Source: Butyrivibrio sp. WCD3002 (GTDB lineage: Bacteria > Bacillota > Clostridia > Lachnospirales > Lachnospiraceae). From it: a DNA stretch of 64,000 nucleotides. Under the pieces are notes generated by a model. The model ran no database searches. It was given only the letters and a program-made list of their open reading frames with translations, and was not told the origin of the DNA. Position numbers and translations under genes: made by a program. Below, one piece after another: positions 17,182 through 25,193 of this stretch. The stretch spans positions 1 to 64,000 of the forward strand of contig NZ_AUJO01000005.1 of the NCBI RefSeq assembly GCF_000424265.1. Reading direction: 5' to 3'. Position 1 is the first letter of the stretch. Every line of letters starts with the position of its first letter.

Positions 17182-17313
17182 TGGTCGATTCCTCCTGTAA
17201 AAAACATCACGCATAATTGAATTTATACTATATTTTCATTGTATTAGATATCGACTGATTAAGTCTACTTTGCAAAATGAATTTAGACTTATTTCAGAAA
17301 ATCTTTATATTGA

Positions 17314-17350
17314 ATAAAAAAGAAAGCCCCAAATAAACTTAGGGCTTTCC
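17314..17350 (-). terminator. Rho-independent terminator of the lipoprotein gene
   Basis: GAAAGCCC (17322-17329) pairs with GGGCTTTC (17342-17349). On the minus strand the stem follows the stop codon at 17363 and is followed by TTTTTTATTC, a clear U-tract. Confidence 0.85.
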
Positions 17351-17362
17351 CGTCAGACTTTC

Positions 17363-17959
17363 TCATCTTGTCATTGTAATATCGTCAGCGATATGATCCT
17401 GATCATCTATCCAGATGATTGAGCTGTCATCTACGATCTGAATACTTCCGGTTCCGTCGGTGTAAGCAGTTATATCTGAATCGATCTCACCATTCTCCTG
17501 AAGTGTGTAGTCATGTTTCTCGCAGTCGCTGTAGGTAATCGTTTTTGTGGCTTCATCATAATCGCCGTGCATTACCCACTCGCTGTGCTCTGATGCGCTG
17601 CTTCCCCACCAAACCTCGATGAGATATCCATCACTGCCTTTACCGGTTATGCTAAGATTGCCGCGACCTGCGTAATACTGTCCTTCAAATGGCATTCTCT
17701 TTTCATGAATATCATCATCCTCAAATGTAGATGAAAGCGGCTCTTCCTCAGGCTCGATCACCTCTGTTGCAGCTGTTTCTTCTGAGGTTGCATCTTCAGC
17801 TACATCAGCGTTTTCTGCAGATGTCTCCTCTTCAATGATCTCTTTTTGCTCACGTTCAATTGCAGCCTTCGGCTCTGCGGTGCTCTCTGCTGCTCCGCAT
17901 GCTGCAAGCTGCAAAGCAAGTGAAGCGAAAACAATAGTAGCTACTATTTTATTTCTCAT
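17363..17959 (-). CDS. Lipoprotein of unknown function
   Basis: A 198-residue exported lipoprotein. The signal peptide ends in lipobox LAACG near residue 21. Residues 25-80 form a low-complexity linker rich in E, A, T and D, which should hold the C-terminal domain away from the membrane. The domain (about 85-198) is beta-rich (YYAGRGNLSITGKG; SIQIVDDSSIIWIDDQ). I recognise no family. It is a single-gene unit: GGAGGGG lies before the start and a strong terminator lies after the stop. Confidence 0.75.
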   Translation of the reverse strand: MRNKIVATIVFASLALQLAACGAAESTAEPKAAIEREQKEIIEEETSAENADVAEDATSEETAATEVIEPEEEPLSSTFEDDDIHEKRMPFEGQYYAGRGNLSITGKGSDGYLIEVWWGSSASEHSEWVMHGDYDEATKTITYSDCEKHDYTLQENGEIDSDITAYTDGTGSIQIVDDSSIIWIDDQDHIADDITMTR

Positions 17960-18061
17960 AAACTAACTCCCCTCCTCATAACAGTTTACTTTGAAACTAT
18001 ATCAAGGCGAGTCCAACAGATGTCCAACATAAAACGCTACTATTTTTTGTTTATTTAAATA

Positions 18062-18826
18062 CTATAATTCGTAACCCTTGGATTTGAGTACTGTGCATTT
18101 GTCTGTAAAAATCTCATTACAGATACGAAGCTCCAGTTCCTGTCTGTGCTGCAGGTGCTTTATTAACTCTTCTTCTCCGCTGACGCCATGCTTTTTTGCA
18201 TAAGGACAATCATTAAAATATCCCATCATCAGCGGGAACCAAAGCTCATTTCCCTTGTCGTCCGACCTTTCTTTTCTGATAACATCGATATTTGCCTTTA
18301 CATCGTCTGTTTTCAGATAGTAGATGTGGTAATCTTTTCCATCAAGGGCTTCTCTTACTTCCTTATAAAAGTCCACAATCTCATCATCTGTCATCACACG
18401 GAAAAGGATCATATCCTCAACTGTGTTCTGTAAAAGTGAACACTCAAAAATGGATTTGTCTCCATTCCAGCTGCGATATCTGCCAAGTACTATCTCCTTG
18501 AACTCAGCTAAATCCCTTCGTCCGTTGTAAATCTCATATTGCTCAAGATCCCTGTGAAAACCGGGTACATCGGTGAGTATCTGGGTGTAGCAAACTACCA
18601 TTTTCCCGTTTTCTTCAAAGCTCTTGGGCTCGATCATCGCTGTGATTTCGCTGTATTTTTCAAGTATTTCCTTGTACTGCTCCTTACTTATATAGGCGCA
18701 CCAGGCAAGCTCAACCGGGGAATAATCTCCCTCACGTACTGCCTTAAAATCTGGATGCTTTTCAGAAAGCTTCCCGACTAAAGTGCTTTTTCCACTTCCC
18801 TGTAATCCTTCAACAAAATAGTTCAT
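18062..18826 (-). CDS. P-loop kinase-like protein
   Basis: A 254-residue P-loop NTPase. MNYFVEGLQGSGKSTLVGKL gives Walker A at the very N-terminus, as in nucleoside/nucleotide kinase-like proteins. Later segments (IFECSLLQNTVEDMIL, a DE-rich lid region) fit a small-molecule kinase fold. The substrate is unknown. The start at 18826 follows AGGAGG, and the ATG overlaps the TGA of the upstream esterase (ATGA), so the two are translationally coupled. A longer reading frame from 18868 lacks such a site. Confidence 0.7.
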   Translation of the reverse strand: MNYFVEGLQGSGKSTLVGKLSEKHPDFKAVREGDYSPVELAWCAYISKEQYKEILEKYSEITAMIEPKSFEENGKMVVCYTQILTDVPGFHRDLEQYEIYNGRRDLAEFKEIVLGRYRSWNGDKSIFECSLLQNTVEDMILFRVMTDDEIVDFYKEVREALDGKDYHIYYLKTDDVKANIDVIRKERSDDKGNELWFPLMMGYFNDCPYAKKHGVSGEEELIKHLQHRQELELRICNEIFTDKCTVLKSKGYEL

Positions 18827-19458
18827 TTTCCCTCCTGTCCTAATACCCATGAAAAGCCCTTTGCGCACCTTAAATCCGGGTCTCTGAAATGGTTGCCCTC
18901 ATTCCATTCAAGAGTGCAGTTTATTTTCTTTTCATTAAGGAAAGCCTGTGCAGCGCGGATTTTATCTCCAACAGTAGCCATCACAGGATTTCTTGCCTTC
19001 TCCTCCTTGTTTCCAAGGCTCAAGTAGACATTTTTACACTTAATCTCATGTTCCTTCATATAATTATCAAAGCCGGGAAACCACATGGAAGGCGAAACAG
19101 CCGCTACGCCAAGAAAAAGGTCTGTCTGATATACAGCCCAAAGCGCAAAAAGTCCCGCCAAAGAATAGCCACCTATGTAGTAGCTCTTTGATTTATCCTT
19201 GCAATAATCCAGAATCTCTGCCAGCGTATCCCCTGCGCCTTCGCCGAAATCCTCATTTCCAAAAACAGCCGGCGCTTTCCAGGGAGAAAGGTCGTTGTTC
19301 CAACTGTTTACACCAAATGCAACCACCCTGAAATCTTCGCCGGTTTTTTCTTTAATCATTGCAATTTCGTTTTCTATCACCTCAAGGTCGTGCCCATCCA
19401 CAGGCTGCACAAGTACCTTCGAAGCTGACTTGTCCCCAAATTCATAGACTTTTTCCAA
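18823..19458 (-). CDS. Alpha/beta-hydrolase (small esterase-like)
   Basis: A 211-residue alpha/beta-hydrolase with nucleophile motif GGYSLAG near residue 98 and a C-terminal histidine in EGNHFRDPD. VSPSMWFPGF after the nucleophile resembles the esterase family of siderophore esterase IroE/BesA-type proteins, but no siderophore genes are present. It is cytoplasmic. The start codon is TTG at 19458, nine bases after GGGAGG. It overlaps the P-loop gene by four bases, suggesting a paired function. Confidence 0.72.
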   Translation of the reverse strand: MEKVYEFGDKSASKVLVQPVDGHDLEVIENEIAMIKEKTGEDFRVVAFGVNSWNNDLSPWKAPAVFGNEDFGEGAGDTLAEILDYCKDKSKSYYIGGYSLAGLFALWAVYQTDLFLGVAAVSPSMWFPGFDNYMKEHEIKCKNVYLSLGNKEEKARNPVMATVGDKIRAAQAFLNEKKINCTLEWNEGNHFRDPDLRCAKGFSWVLGQEGK

Positions 19459-19518
19459 GTAATCGCTCCTCCCGTAAACTATAATTGTTATCTATAAAAC
19501 GTCAACTCCATTATAGAC

Positions 19519-20232
19519 CTATCTTATCTTTACCTCCAGTTTTCTCTTTAAAATAAGAATCCACACACCGGAGACCGCTACAGCGGCAGGGAAAAATAGG
19601 GGTTGCTTCTCCGTTATCTGCAAGCCGGTCCAAAATGACGGCATAAAAGCCAGCAAATAGCCGTAAGGCCTTGGCATAACGTAGGGCACTACAGCTCCAA
19701 GCATCAGCAGTGATGAGAGTTTCGTCAGTGCCATACCCTCAAGTTTATTGGAGGACAGCGCAACCACCAGCATGGAAATGATGATCGCCTGCAGTGTTCC
19801 CCCAAGAGCCAGGGAAAACACTTCAAAGGCTGACAGGCTTGATATGCAAAAAATCGGCAATACCACCATGGTTACCACAAATGATGCAACCGCCGGTATC
19901 GCAATGCGGGAGATAAAATATCCGCTTCGTCCAAGCTCTGTCACGAAAAGATACCTGTCAATGTGATCATCGTGCTCCTCCAGCATAACCATAGCCGCAA
20001 TAAAGCAAAGCATTACAGGTGTTATTGCAGCATAAAAGATGTCGAAAAGGCTGTAATATGGCTTCAGCACAGATGCTACGCCGATAGCGCTCATCAGCAG
20101 CTTTTCTATGTAAGGAATTCCCAACCGCATAATAATACCAATCAGAAAGGGCAAAATTCCTGCCGCAAGCAGCATCATATCCTTTCGCACAAACCTTAAC
20201 ATATGAAAAAAACTTATTCTTACAGCTCTCAT
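19519..20232 (-). CDS. ABC exporter permease subunit
   Basis: A 237-residue membrane protein with six predicted helices and no binding-protein EAA loop; it belongs with ABC-2-type export permeases. A loop EEHDDHIDRYLFVTELGRSGYFISR, typical of these subunits, follows the second pair of helices. I start it at the ATG at 20232, which overlaps the TGA of the preceding permease (ATGA); a longer frame from 20274 has no advantage. It is the third gene of a TetR-controlled exporter operon. Confidence 0.75.
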   Translation of the reverse strand: MRAVRISFFHMLRFVRKDMMLLAAGILPFLIGIIMRLGIPYIEKLLMSAIGVASVLKPYYSLFDIFYAAITPVMLCFIAAMVMLEEHDDHIDRYLFVTELGRSGYFISRIAIPAVASFVVTMVVLPIFCISSLSAFEVFSLALGGTLQAIIISMLVVALSSNKLEGMALTKLSSLLMLGAVVPYVMPRPYGYLLAFMPSFWTGLQITEKQPLFFPAAVAVSGVWILILKRKLEVKIR

Positions 20233-20909
20233 ATTTTCACCCCACCCTGTTCCTGCCACATTTTCTCTACGCATCGGCAGGCCGTATAAGTCAAAAATCC
20301 GATCAATATCAGCGTTAAAAGCAGTCCCGGTAAAGAAATTCCACTACCTGACACCATTTCCATGCAGGCGTTGGCAGGATAGATACTGCCGTAAGCTCCG
20401 GTTAAACCAAACAGCTGCAGGATAGCAGGAACAAAACCAAATATCTCCACGGGAATCGTAAGCAGGAGAAACTGGTTAAGGCTGGAGGTCTTTGTCGCAA
20501 CTATCACACCAAACAGCGTAAAAACCGCTCCTGCCAGAAAGGTTCCTATAAGCGCCAGCGCAATGGATTTAGTCCCCGAAGCTACCGATAAAACCGCAGC
20601 TACCACCAGTGCAATGGCGTTTAGGGACAACACCTTTGAGCAAACATATTCAAAGGCTTTAGTGGGCGTTATTGCAATAAATGACGTCACCCGCTGGCTT
20701 TTTTCCAAAAGCACGATAGCTCCCATAAAAAACAGTCCCATAGCTGCAGGATCCGAAAAGATCAGCATCGCTGCAACCGCGCTTTTTACCGATGCCGGTA
20801 ACGCAAAAAGTACAGCCATATAGAAAATCGTCAGAAAACCATATAGCAGATAGAATCCGTATCTTGCCTGAAACCTCATATCCCAGGCAAGAAGATTTTT
20901 AAATCTCAT
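20229..20909 (-). CDS. ABC exporter permease subunit
   Basis: A 226-residue protein with six hydrophobic segments. The loop LEKSQRVTSFIAITPTKAFEYVCSK resembles the corresponding region of fluoroquinolone/antibiotic ABC-2 export permeases. It overlaps the ATPase gene upstream by four bases (ATGA) and the second permease gene downstream in the same way, so the three subunits are made in register. The exported substrate is unknown. Confidence 0.75.
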   Translation of the reverse strand: MRFKNLLAWDMRFQARYGFYLLYGFLTIFYMAVLFALPASVKSAVAAMLIFSDPAAMGLFFMGAIVLLEKSQRVTSFIAITPTKAFEYVCSKVLSLNAIALVVAAVLSVASGTKSIALALIGTFLAGAVFTLFGVIVATKTSSLNQFLLLTIPVEIFGFVPAILQLFGLTGAYGSIYPANACMEMVSGSGISLPGLLLTLILIGFLTYTACRCVEKMWQEQGGVKI

Positions 20910-21751
20910 ACAAGAGTCCTCCCGGTAATCTCAATGAAAATGTCGTTTAGCGTAGGCTCGCTGCTGTGTATGGACTGCAAGCGGTTTTCAGCTATCAGTC
21001 GCTTTAATCTTTCATCCTTTGAAACCGCATCTAATTCACAGGTCGCTGTCTGCTCGCTGACATCAGTCCAGGAATAGGTTATTTTCGCTGCTCCCTTGGA
21101 CATTATCAGGTTATGAGGTGTATCAAGAGCGTAAATCTGCCCTCCTACGATAAAAGCCACTCTATCGCAGAGCTCTGTGGCATCCTGCATGTTGTGAGTT
21201 GTGAGCAGTATGGTTTTACCTTTCTTTTTTTCCTCAAGGATTACGTCCTTCATCAGTCTGCTGTTTGTAGGATCGAGGCCGCTTGTGGGTTCATCAAGGA
21301 AAAGCAGCTCAGGATCATGAATAAGAGCCTTAATGAAATTCAGTCGGCTTTTCATACCCTTTGAATAGTCTGAAACCCGCTTTTCTGCGTCATTTTCAAG
21401 CCCTACCGATACAAGAAGGTCGTCTATACTCCGCGCCTTTCTTTTATAAAGCGATGAGAAAAACTCCAGGTTTTCTCTGGCAGAGAGCTTTTCGTACATG
21501 GTTGAATACTCGAAATCAACGCCAATAGACTGATAAAAGTCAGAGTCATGCTTCTTACACTCTGCGCCGCCCACGGTGGCAGAACCTTCATAACCCGGAA
21601 GCATTCCGAGGAGGATTTTCTGCAGAGTACTTTTTCCTGCTCCTGAAGGACCTAGAAATCCGAAGATTTCACCCTTTTTCACTTCGAAATTCATATTCTG
21701 GATAAATGGTTTTCCGGTGTAACTAAAAGTAAGATTTTTTACCTGTATCAT
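20906..21751 (-). CDS. ABC exporter ATPase subunit
   Basis: A 281-residue ATP-binding subunit. Walker A is GPSGAGKST, the Q-loop region is YQSIGVDFEYSTMYEKLSA, the signature is DYSKGMKSRLN, Walker B is LLFLDEPTSGLDP, and the H-loop is LTTHNM. A C-terminal extension follows the ATPase core, as in drug-export ATPases. The ATG at 21751 has GGAG six bases upstream; an ATG at 21757 abuts that site and is less likely. A 13-bp perfect inverted repeat immediately upstream (21768-21801) is probably the TetR operator. Confidence 0.88.
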   Translation of the reverse strand: MIQVKNLTFSYTGKPFIQNMNFEVKKGEIFGFLGPSGAGKSTLQKILLGMLPGYEGSATVGGAECKKHDSDFYQSIGVDFEYSTMYEKLSARENLEFFSSLYKRKARSIDDLLVSVGLENDAEKRVSDYSKGMKSRLNFIKALIHDPELLFLDEPTSGLDPTNSRLMKDVILEEKKKGKTILLTTHNMQDATELCDRVAFIVGGQIYALDTPHNLIMSKGAAKITYSWTDVSEQTATCELDAVSKDERLKRLIAENRLQSIHSSEPTLNDIFIEITGRTLV

Positions 21752-21767
21752 GGTCATCTCCTTGTAT

Positions 21768-21801
21768 TTATTTGACTAAATTTAGATTTTTAGTCAAATA
21801 A
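21768..21801. promoter_or_regulatory. TetR operator upstream of the exporter operon
   Basis: A 13-bp perfect inverted repeat, TTATTTGACTAAA (21768-21780) and TTTAGTCAAATAA (21789-21801), with an 8-base spacer. It lies just upstream of the ribosome site of the ATPase gene. The same half site, TTTGACTAAA, recurs upstream of the tetR-family gene (22447-22474). Confidence 0.8.
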
Positions 21802-21813
21802 TGTTTTATATAA

Positions 21814-21834
21814 AGTCCGGCATAATGCCGGACT
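21814..21834 (-). terminator. Terminator of the TetR-family gene
   Basis: AGTCCGGC (21814-21821) and GCCGGACT (21827-21834) form an 8-bp stem with an ATAAT loop, starting six bases after the stop codon. It is followed on the minus strand by TTTATATAAAA, a weak U-tract. Confidence 0.6.
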
Positions 21835-21839
21835 CATTA

Positions 21840-22430
21840 TCACATTATCTGCTCAACTACTCCGTAAATCAACATCCGCAGGGCCTCGTCATAATGCGCT
21901 TCTCCAATGTCCGCTTTGTGGAGCGTTGCAAAGTATATCGCATGAAAAGCTGCGCTTATTGCCTTGACGTCCAGCTTCTTTTTCACCGGGAACATAGCAA
22001 GCATCTTCTCTATGGTGTCGGTATCCTCCTGAAGATGCGCCTCAACCACTTCTCTTGGTAACTTTCGCACAAGAAGCTCCACCTCGTCGGTGTTAAGAAG
22101 CCTTAATATTGGCATCTCCTCTGTCTTTTTGAAAAAGTCAAAGATCATATCCGTAAAAGTATCCGCTGACATATCCTTTATGGAGATCGTCGAAAGAGCC
22201 TGCGCCAGGCCATTGTTTATGGCATCGTGCTGTTCCTGAATTACTTCAAACAGCAGAATCTCTTTCGATTTATAAAACAGATAAAAGGTTCCCTTAGGAA
22301 TGTTCACCCTTTTTACAAGCTCATCCACCGTGGTGTGCCTAACACCGTACTGGGCAAGGCACTTTGCGGCTTCTTCCTTCAGGCGGCTTACGATATATTC
22401 CCTTTCATCATCCGAATAACACTTAGGCAA
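21840..22430 (-). CDS. TetR-family transcriptional repressor
   Basis: A 196-residue regulator. Residues 8-55 form the TetR helix-turn-helix (CLAQYGVRHTTVDELVKRVNIPKGTFYLFYKSKE). The ligand-binding half is helical. The only in-frame start is TTG at 22430, directly abutting AAGGA; an in-frame TGA lies just upstream. The gene is upstream of and colinear with the ABC exporter operon, and both have the inverted repeat TTTGACTAAA-N8-TTTAGTCAAA or a variant, so it probably represses itself and the exporter until a compound is bound. Confidence 0.85.
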   Translation of the reverse strand: MPKCYSDDEREYIVSRLKEEAAKCLAQYGVRHTTVDELVKRVNIPKGTFYLFYKSKEILLFEVIQEQHDAINNGLAQALSTISIKDMSADTFTDMIFDFFKKTEEMPILRLLNTDEVELLVRKLPREVVEAHLQEDTDTIEKMLAMFPVKKKLDVKAISAAFHAIYFATLHKADIGEAHYDEALRMLIYGVVEQIM

Positions 22431-22446
22431 TCCTTTTCACATCCTT

Positions 22447-22474
22447 TTTGACTAAATCTGTTTATATGGTCAAT
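22447..22474. promoter_or_regulatory. Second TetR operator (autoregulatory)
   Basis: TTTGACTAAA (22447-22456), an 8-base spacer, then TATGGTCAAT (22465-22474), which matches the expected TTTAGTCAAA at 7 of 10 positions. It has the same length and spacer as the operator at 21768-21801 and lies 17 bases upstream of the TetR start codon. Confidence 0.7.
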
Positions 22475-22510
22475 ATAAACCCGATAAAGAATTTTGTCAA
22501 TCCGAATGTG

Positions 22511-22750
22511 CCATTGGGGGATGCCACGGATGCCAGGATGCCACTGGGTTCTCGATGCCACTGGGGACGATGCCACTGGGGACGATGCCACTGGGGACGA
22601 TGCCACTGGGGACGATGCCACTGGGGACGGTTCTCTTTGGCACGTTTCTATTGAACCGTGCCAAAGAGAACCGTCCCCAGTGGCATCCTGGAACCTGAAC
22701 CGTGCCAAAAAGAACCGTCCCCGGTGGCACCCGGTGGCACCCAGTGGCAC
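22511..22750. repeat. REP-like palindrome cluster, copy D, with tandem expansions on both sides
   Basis: The core hairpin has 29-base perfect arms (22616-22644 and 22657-22685) around a 12-base loop. At its left base GATGCCACTGGGGAC is repeated five times in tandem (22554-22628, period 15), after degenerate copies from 22511. To the right lies a further half element (22700-22730) ending in three 10-bp repeats of CCGGTGGCAC/CCAGTGGCAC (22721-22750). Frames can be read through the array, but they are low-complexity translations of the repeat, not genes. Confidence 0.88.
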
Positions 22751-22752
22751 AC

Positions 22753-22786
22753 GAAAAAAGGCTGAAATCTCGTGGATTTCAGCCTT
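22753..22786 (-). terminator. Rho-independent terminator of the 106-residue protein gene
   Basis: AAGGCTGAAATC (22758-22769) and GATTTCAGCCTT (22775-22786) form a 12-bp perfect stem, followed on the minus strand by TTTTCG. It directly abuts the repeat cluster. Confidence 0.85.
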
Positions 22787-22803
22787 CTAAAAAATTTACA
22801 TAT

Positions 22804-23124
22804 TCACTTTTGCTGCTCTTTATTGATTTCGTCCTTTATGAACTCTCTTACCTTAGGATTTTGCATGACCTTGATGGCCTCAATGGCACATTGGTATATC
22901 ATAGCCATTTGCCTTGATGAGGGCTCGTTCAGGTCGCATTTTTTCTTAATGTTAGTGAAATACTTAATGGCCTGATCGGCAACACTAGCAGAAATAACCA
23001 TTCCGTTGCAATAAAGTGTTCCGGTATCAGGATCAAAGCGGGACTCCTCATATTTTGTAGCGCCGAATTTACCGGCACCCATGGATGCAGCTAATTGGTT
23101 TATAAGATCTGTTCTATCAGTCAT
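22804..23124 (-). CDS. Small protein of unknown function
   Basis: A 106-residue soluble protein. A short middle segment (FDPDTGTLYCNGMVISASVADQAIKYF) is followed by two helices (SSRQMAMIYQCAIEAIKVM; PKVREFIKDEINKEQ). I recognise no family. The ATG at 23124 has AGGAG seven bases upstream, so a longer frame from 23160 is not used. It is a single-gene unit ended by a strong terminator. Confidence 0.65.
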   Translation of the reverse strand: MTDRTDLINQLAASMGAGKFGATKYEESRFDPDTGTLYCNGMVISASVADQAIKYFTNIKKKCDLNEPSSRQMAMIYQCAIEAIKVMQNPKVREFIKDEINKEQQK

Positions 23125-23242
23125 AATGATCTCCTTTTTAGGAAAAACGTTCCGACTCAAGGAAATTTTAACAGATAAATATAAAGTACCTATAAACCAT
23201 ATCTGAATTATTAAATAAAAATATTATAAATGCACGTTTTAA

Positions 23243-23950
23243 TTAAATAACTGTAAGTAGCTTCTTATCAATGCATACTGACGCTGCAAATACTTTTTCT
23301 GCAGAATCCTCAAAAAGAACTCTGATCTTACCCTCAAGGATAGCCTTAACGGTGCCTTTTCCGTACTTTTTATGTGATACGGCGCAGCCTTCGGGAATAA
23401 CATTCTTGATCTCGTCATCGGTAAGCTCCGGAAGCGCAGGCTTCTGAATGGGAACAACCTTCTGAACAAGCGGCCTTGAAACGTTCATTGTCTTAACCTT
23501 TTTAGGCTCCTTGCTTTCAAGATAGTTCTCACAGAGACTATCAAGAACAAACTCAAGATTCTCATTGGTAAAGAAATAGATTACGTGAGACAGCTTCTTC
23601 TCCTCGGGATTCTGGAGCAGGCCCTTATTGCCGTTTCTGATAAACAGGATTGCCTTGCTTGAAACCTCCTCGTATTGAGATACAAGCATCTCGATCATTT
23701 CTTTTTTGCTTTCCTTAAGTACAATACCAAGATTAGCGGCATCTGCTTTTCTCATAAGAAGGTTATAATCCTTCTCTGTTGCATAGAGAACAAAACGGCT
23801 CTGCATTACAGTCTTAACATGAAGTGATGAACCATTTTTCGCAAACTGCCAGATGAACTTATCTTTAGCTCCCTCCCTCTCATACTGATCAAGCTTTTTC
23901 TCTTTGATCAGATCACAAACTTCTTCGTAGATATACAGTGTATTGTTCAT
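23243..23950 (-). CDS. Protein with C-terminal PcrA/UvrD-type Tudor-like domain
   Basis: A 235-residue protein. The N-terminal 150 residues are of unknown fold. The last 45 (AVSHKKYGKGTVKAILEGKIRVLFEDSAEKVF) match the pattern of the small Tudor-like domain at the C-terminus of UvrD/PcrA helicases (VxHxxFGxGxV...V.F...G.K), which contacts RNA polymerase. Here there is no helicase. Function is unknown; binding to nucleic acid or polymerase is only a suggestion. GAGGAAAAACC precedes the start. Confidence 0.65.
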   Translation of the reverse strand: MNNTLYIYEEVCDLIKEKKLDQYEREGAKDKFIWQFAKNGSSLHVKTVMQSRFVLYATEKDYNLLMRKADAANLGIVLKESKKEMIEMLVSQYEEVSSKAILFIRNGNKGLLQNPEEKKLSHVIYFFTNENLEFVLDSLCENYLESKEPKKVKTMNVSRPLVQKVVPIQKPALPELTDDEIKNVIPEGCAVSHKKYGKGTVKAILEGKIRVLFEDSAEKVFAASVCIDKKLLTVI

Positions 23951-24073
23951 GGTTTTTCCTCGCTAAAAATATAAGTCAGAAAACCAATTATACACTTTTG
24001 GTATTTTTATTCCATTACCAATTTTTTCCAAAAAAATTTGCAATATTAAGTCTCGAATCAGCAATACGTCAAT

Positions 24074-25120
24074 TTACAGAGCATATTCAATCAAAAGGCG
24101 AAGCACATTCTCGGCACCGTCTCTGTGACTTCTCTCGTAGCCGTGGGAAGCGTAAACGCCTGCTCCGATAAGTCCGTGCTTTAAGTCGTTGCCGGCTTCA
24201 AGAGTAGCCTCAACATCGCTTCCGTAGTGGGGATAGATATCGACAGCATAATCTGCACCGCTCTTTTTTGCTGCTTCCACAAGGCCCTTAACGATCTCGT
24301 AGTTGTAGGGGCCGCCGCTGTCCTTAGCACAGATGGAAACCTGCTTCTCTGTACAGGTAAGGCCATCGCCAACGCATCCCATATCCACGGAAATAGCCTC
24401 TGTGCAGCCCTCAGGTACACTTGCGCATCCGCCGTGTCCAACTTCCTCAAACACAGTGATATGTGCATAAAGAGCTCTCTTCGGAGTAATCTTCTTCTCA
24501 CTGATATACTTTGCAAGTCCCAGTAAAATTCCAACGCTGAGCTTATCATCAAGGAATCTGGACTTGATGTATCCGGTCTTGGTAACTCTCACATTTGGCT
24601 CAAAGCAGACAAAATCGCCCACGGAAATGCCAAGCTTCTCGGCATCTTCCTTGCTCTTAACATCCTCATCGAGAACGACCTCGCAGCTATCCCATTCTCT
24701 CTTGGTATCGTTGTATTCACCATTTACATGGATGGACGCATTATTGAGCTGGAAGGTTCCCTCATAAATTCCGTCGAATTTGGTCACAACGCGAACATTT
24801 TCAGTTTCTGCATTGTTGGGGTTCATTCCGCCAAGGTTGGTGAGCTGAAGTCTACCGTTATCCTTGATTGTTGCAACCATTCCACCAAGAGTATCAGCGT
24901 GAGCCTCCAGTAAAAGGCCGTTTTTCTTATCCTTACCTGTAAGATCCACGATAACGCCGCCCTTATTGGTCTTAGTAGCCTTAAAACCGAGCTTTTCAAA
25001 CTCTACCTTCACCCAATTTGCGGCTTCCTCTGTGTAACCTGTGGGTGAATCAATATTAAGAAGCTTTGTAGTTTCTTCTACTATAAAATCTGTGTATTTG
25101 TTTAATTGTACTTTTTTCAT
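24074..25120 (-). CDS. M42-family metallo-aminopeptidase
   Basis: A 348-residue cytoplasmic peptidase of family M42 (glutamyl-aminopeptidase/deblocking type, also confused with endoglucanase M). Metal and catalytic motifs are LLEAHADTLGG, RFLDDKLSVGI, TVFEEVGHGG, SVDMGC and ASHGYERSH, in the standard order. These enzymes form large tetrahedral assemblies and trim peptides from the N-terminus. AGGAGATGCGTAA precedes the ATG. It is read alone, 73 bases after the nucleotidase-like gene. Confidence 0.9.
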   Translation of the reverse strand: MKKVQLNKYTDFIVEETTKLLNIDSPTGYTEEAANWVKVEFEKLGFKATKTNKGGVIVDLTGKDKKNGLLLEAHADTLGGMVATIKDNGRLQLTNLGGMNPNNAETENVRVVTKFDGIYEGTFQLNNASIHVNGEYNDTKREWDSCEVVLDEDVKSKEDAEKLGISVGDFVCFEPNVRVTKTGYIKSRFLDDKLSVGILLGLAKYISEKKITPKRALYAHITVFEEVGHGGCASVPEGCTEAISVDMGCVGDGLTCTEKQVSICAKDSGGPYNYEIVKGLVEAAKKSGADYAVDIYPHYGSDVEATLEAGNDLKHGLIGAGVYASHGYERSHRDGAENVLRLLIEYAL

Positions 25121-25193
25121 TTACGCATCTCCTGTCTTAAAATTAGTCTACTTCAATCAGTATATACCTTTATTGCGGAAAATGCGCCAAAAA

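Noticed and set aside
22554..22628. Possible CRISPR-like array
   Set aside because: Units of 15 bases with no spacers and no cas genes; this is a tandem expansion of the palindrome arm.
22388..22790. Several open frames on both strands through the GGGGACGG repeats
   Set aside because: They translate the repeat itself (low-complexity residues), exist on both strands and have no ribosome site.
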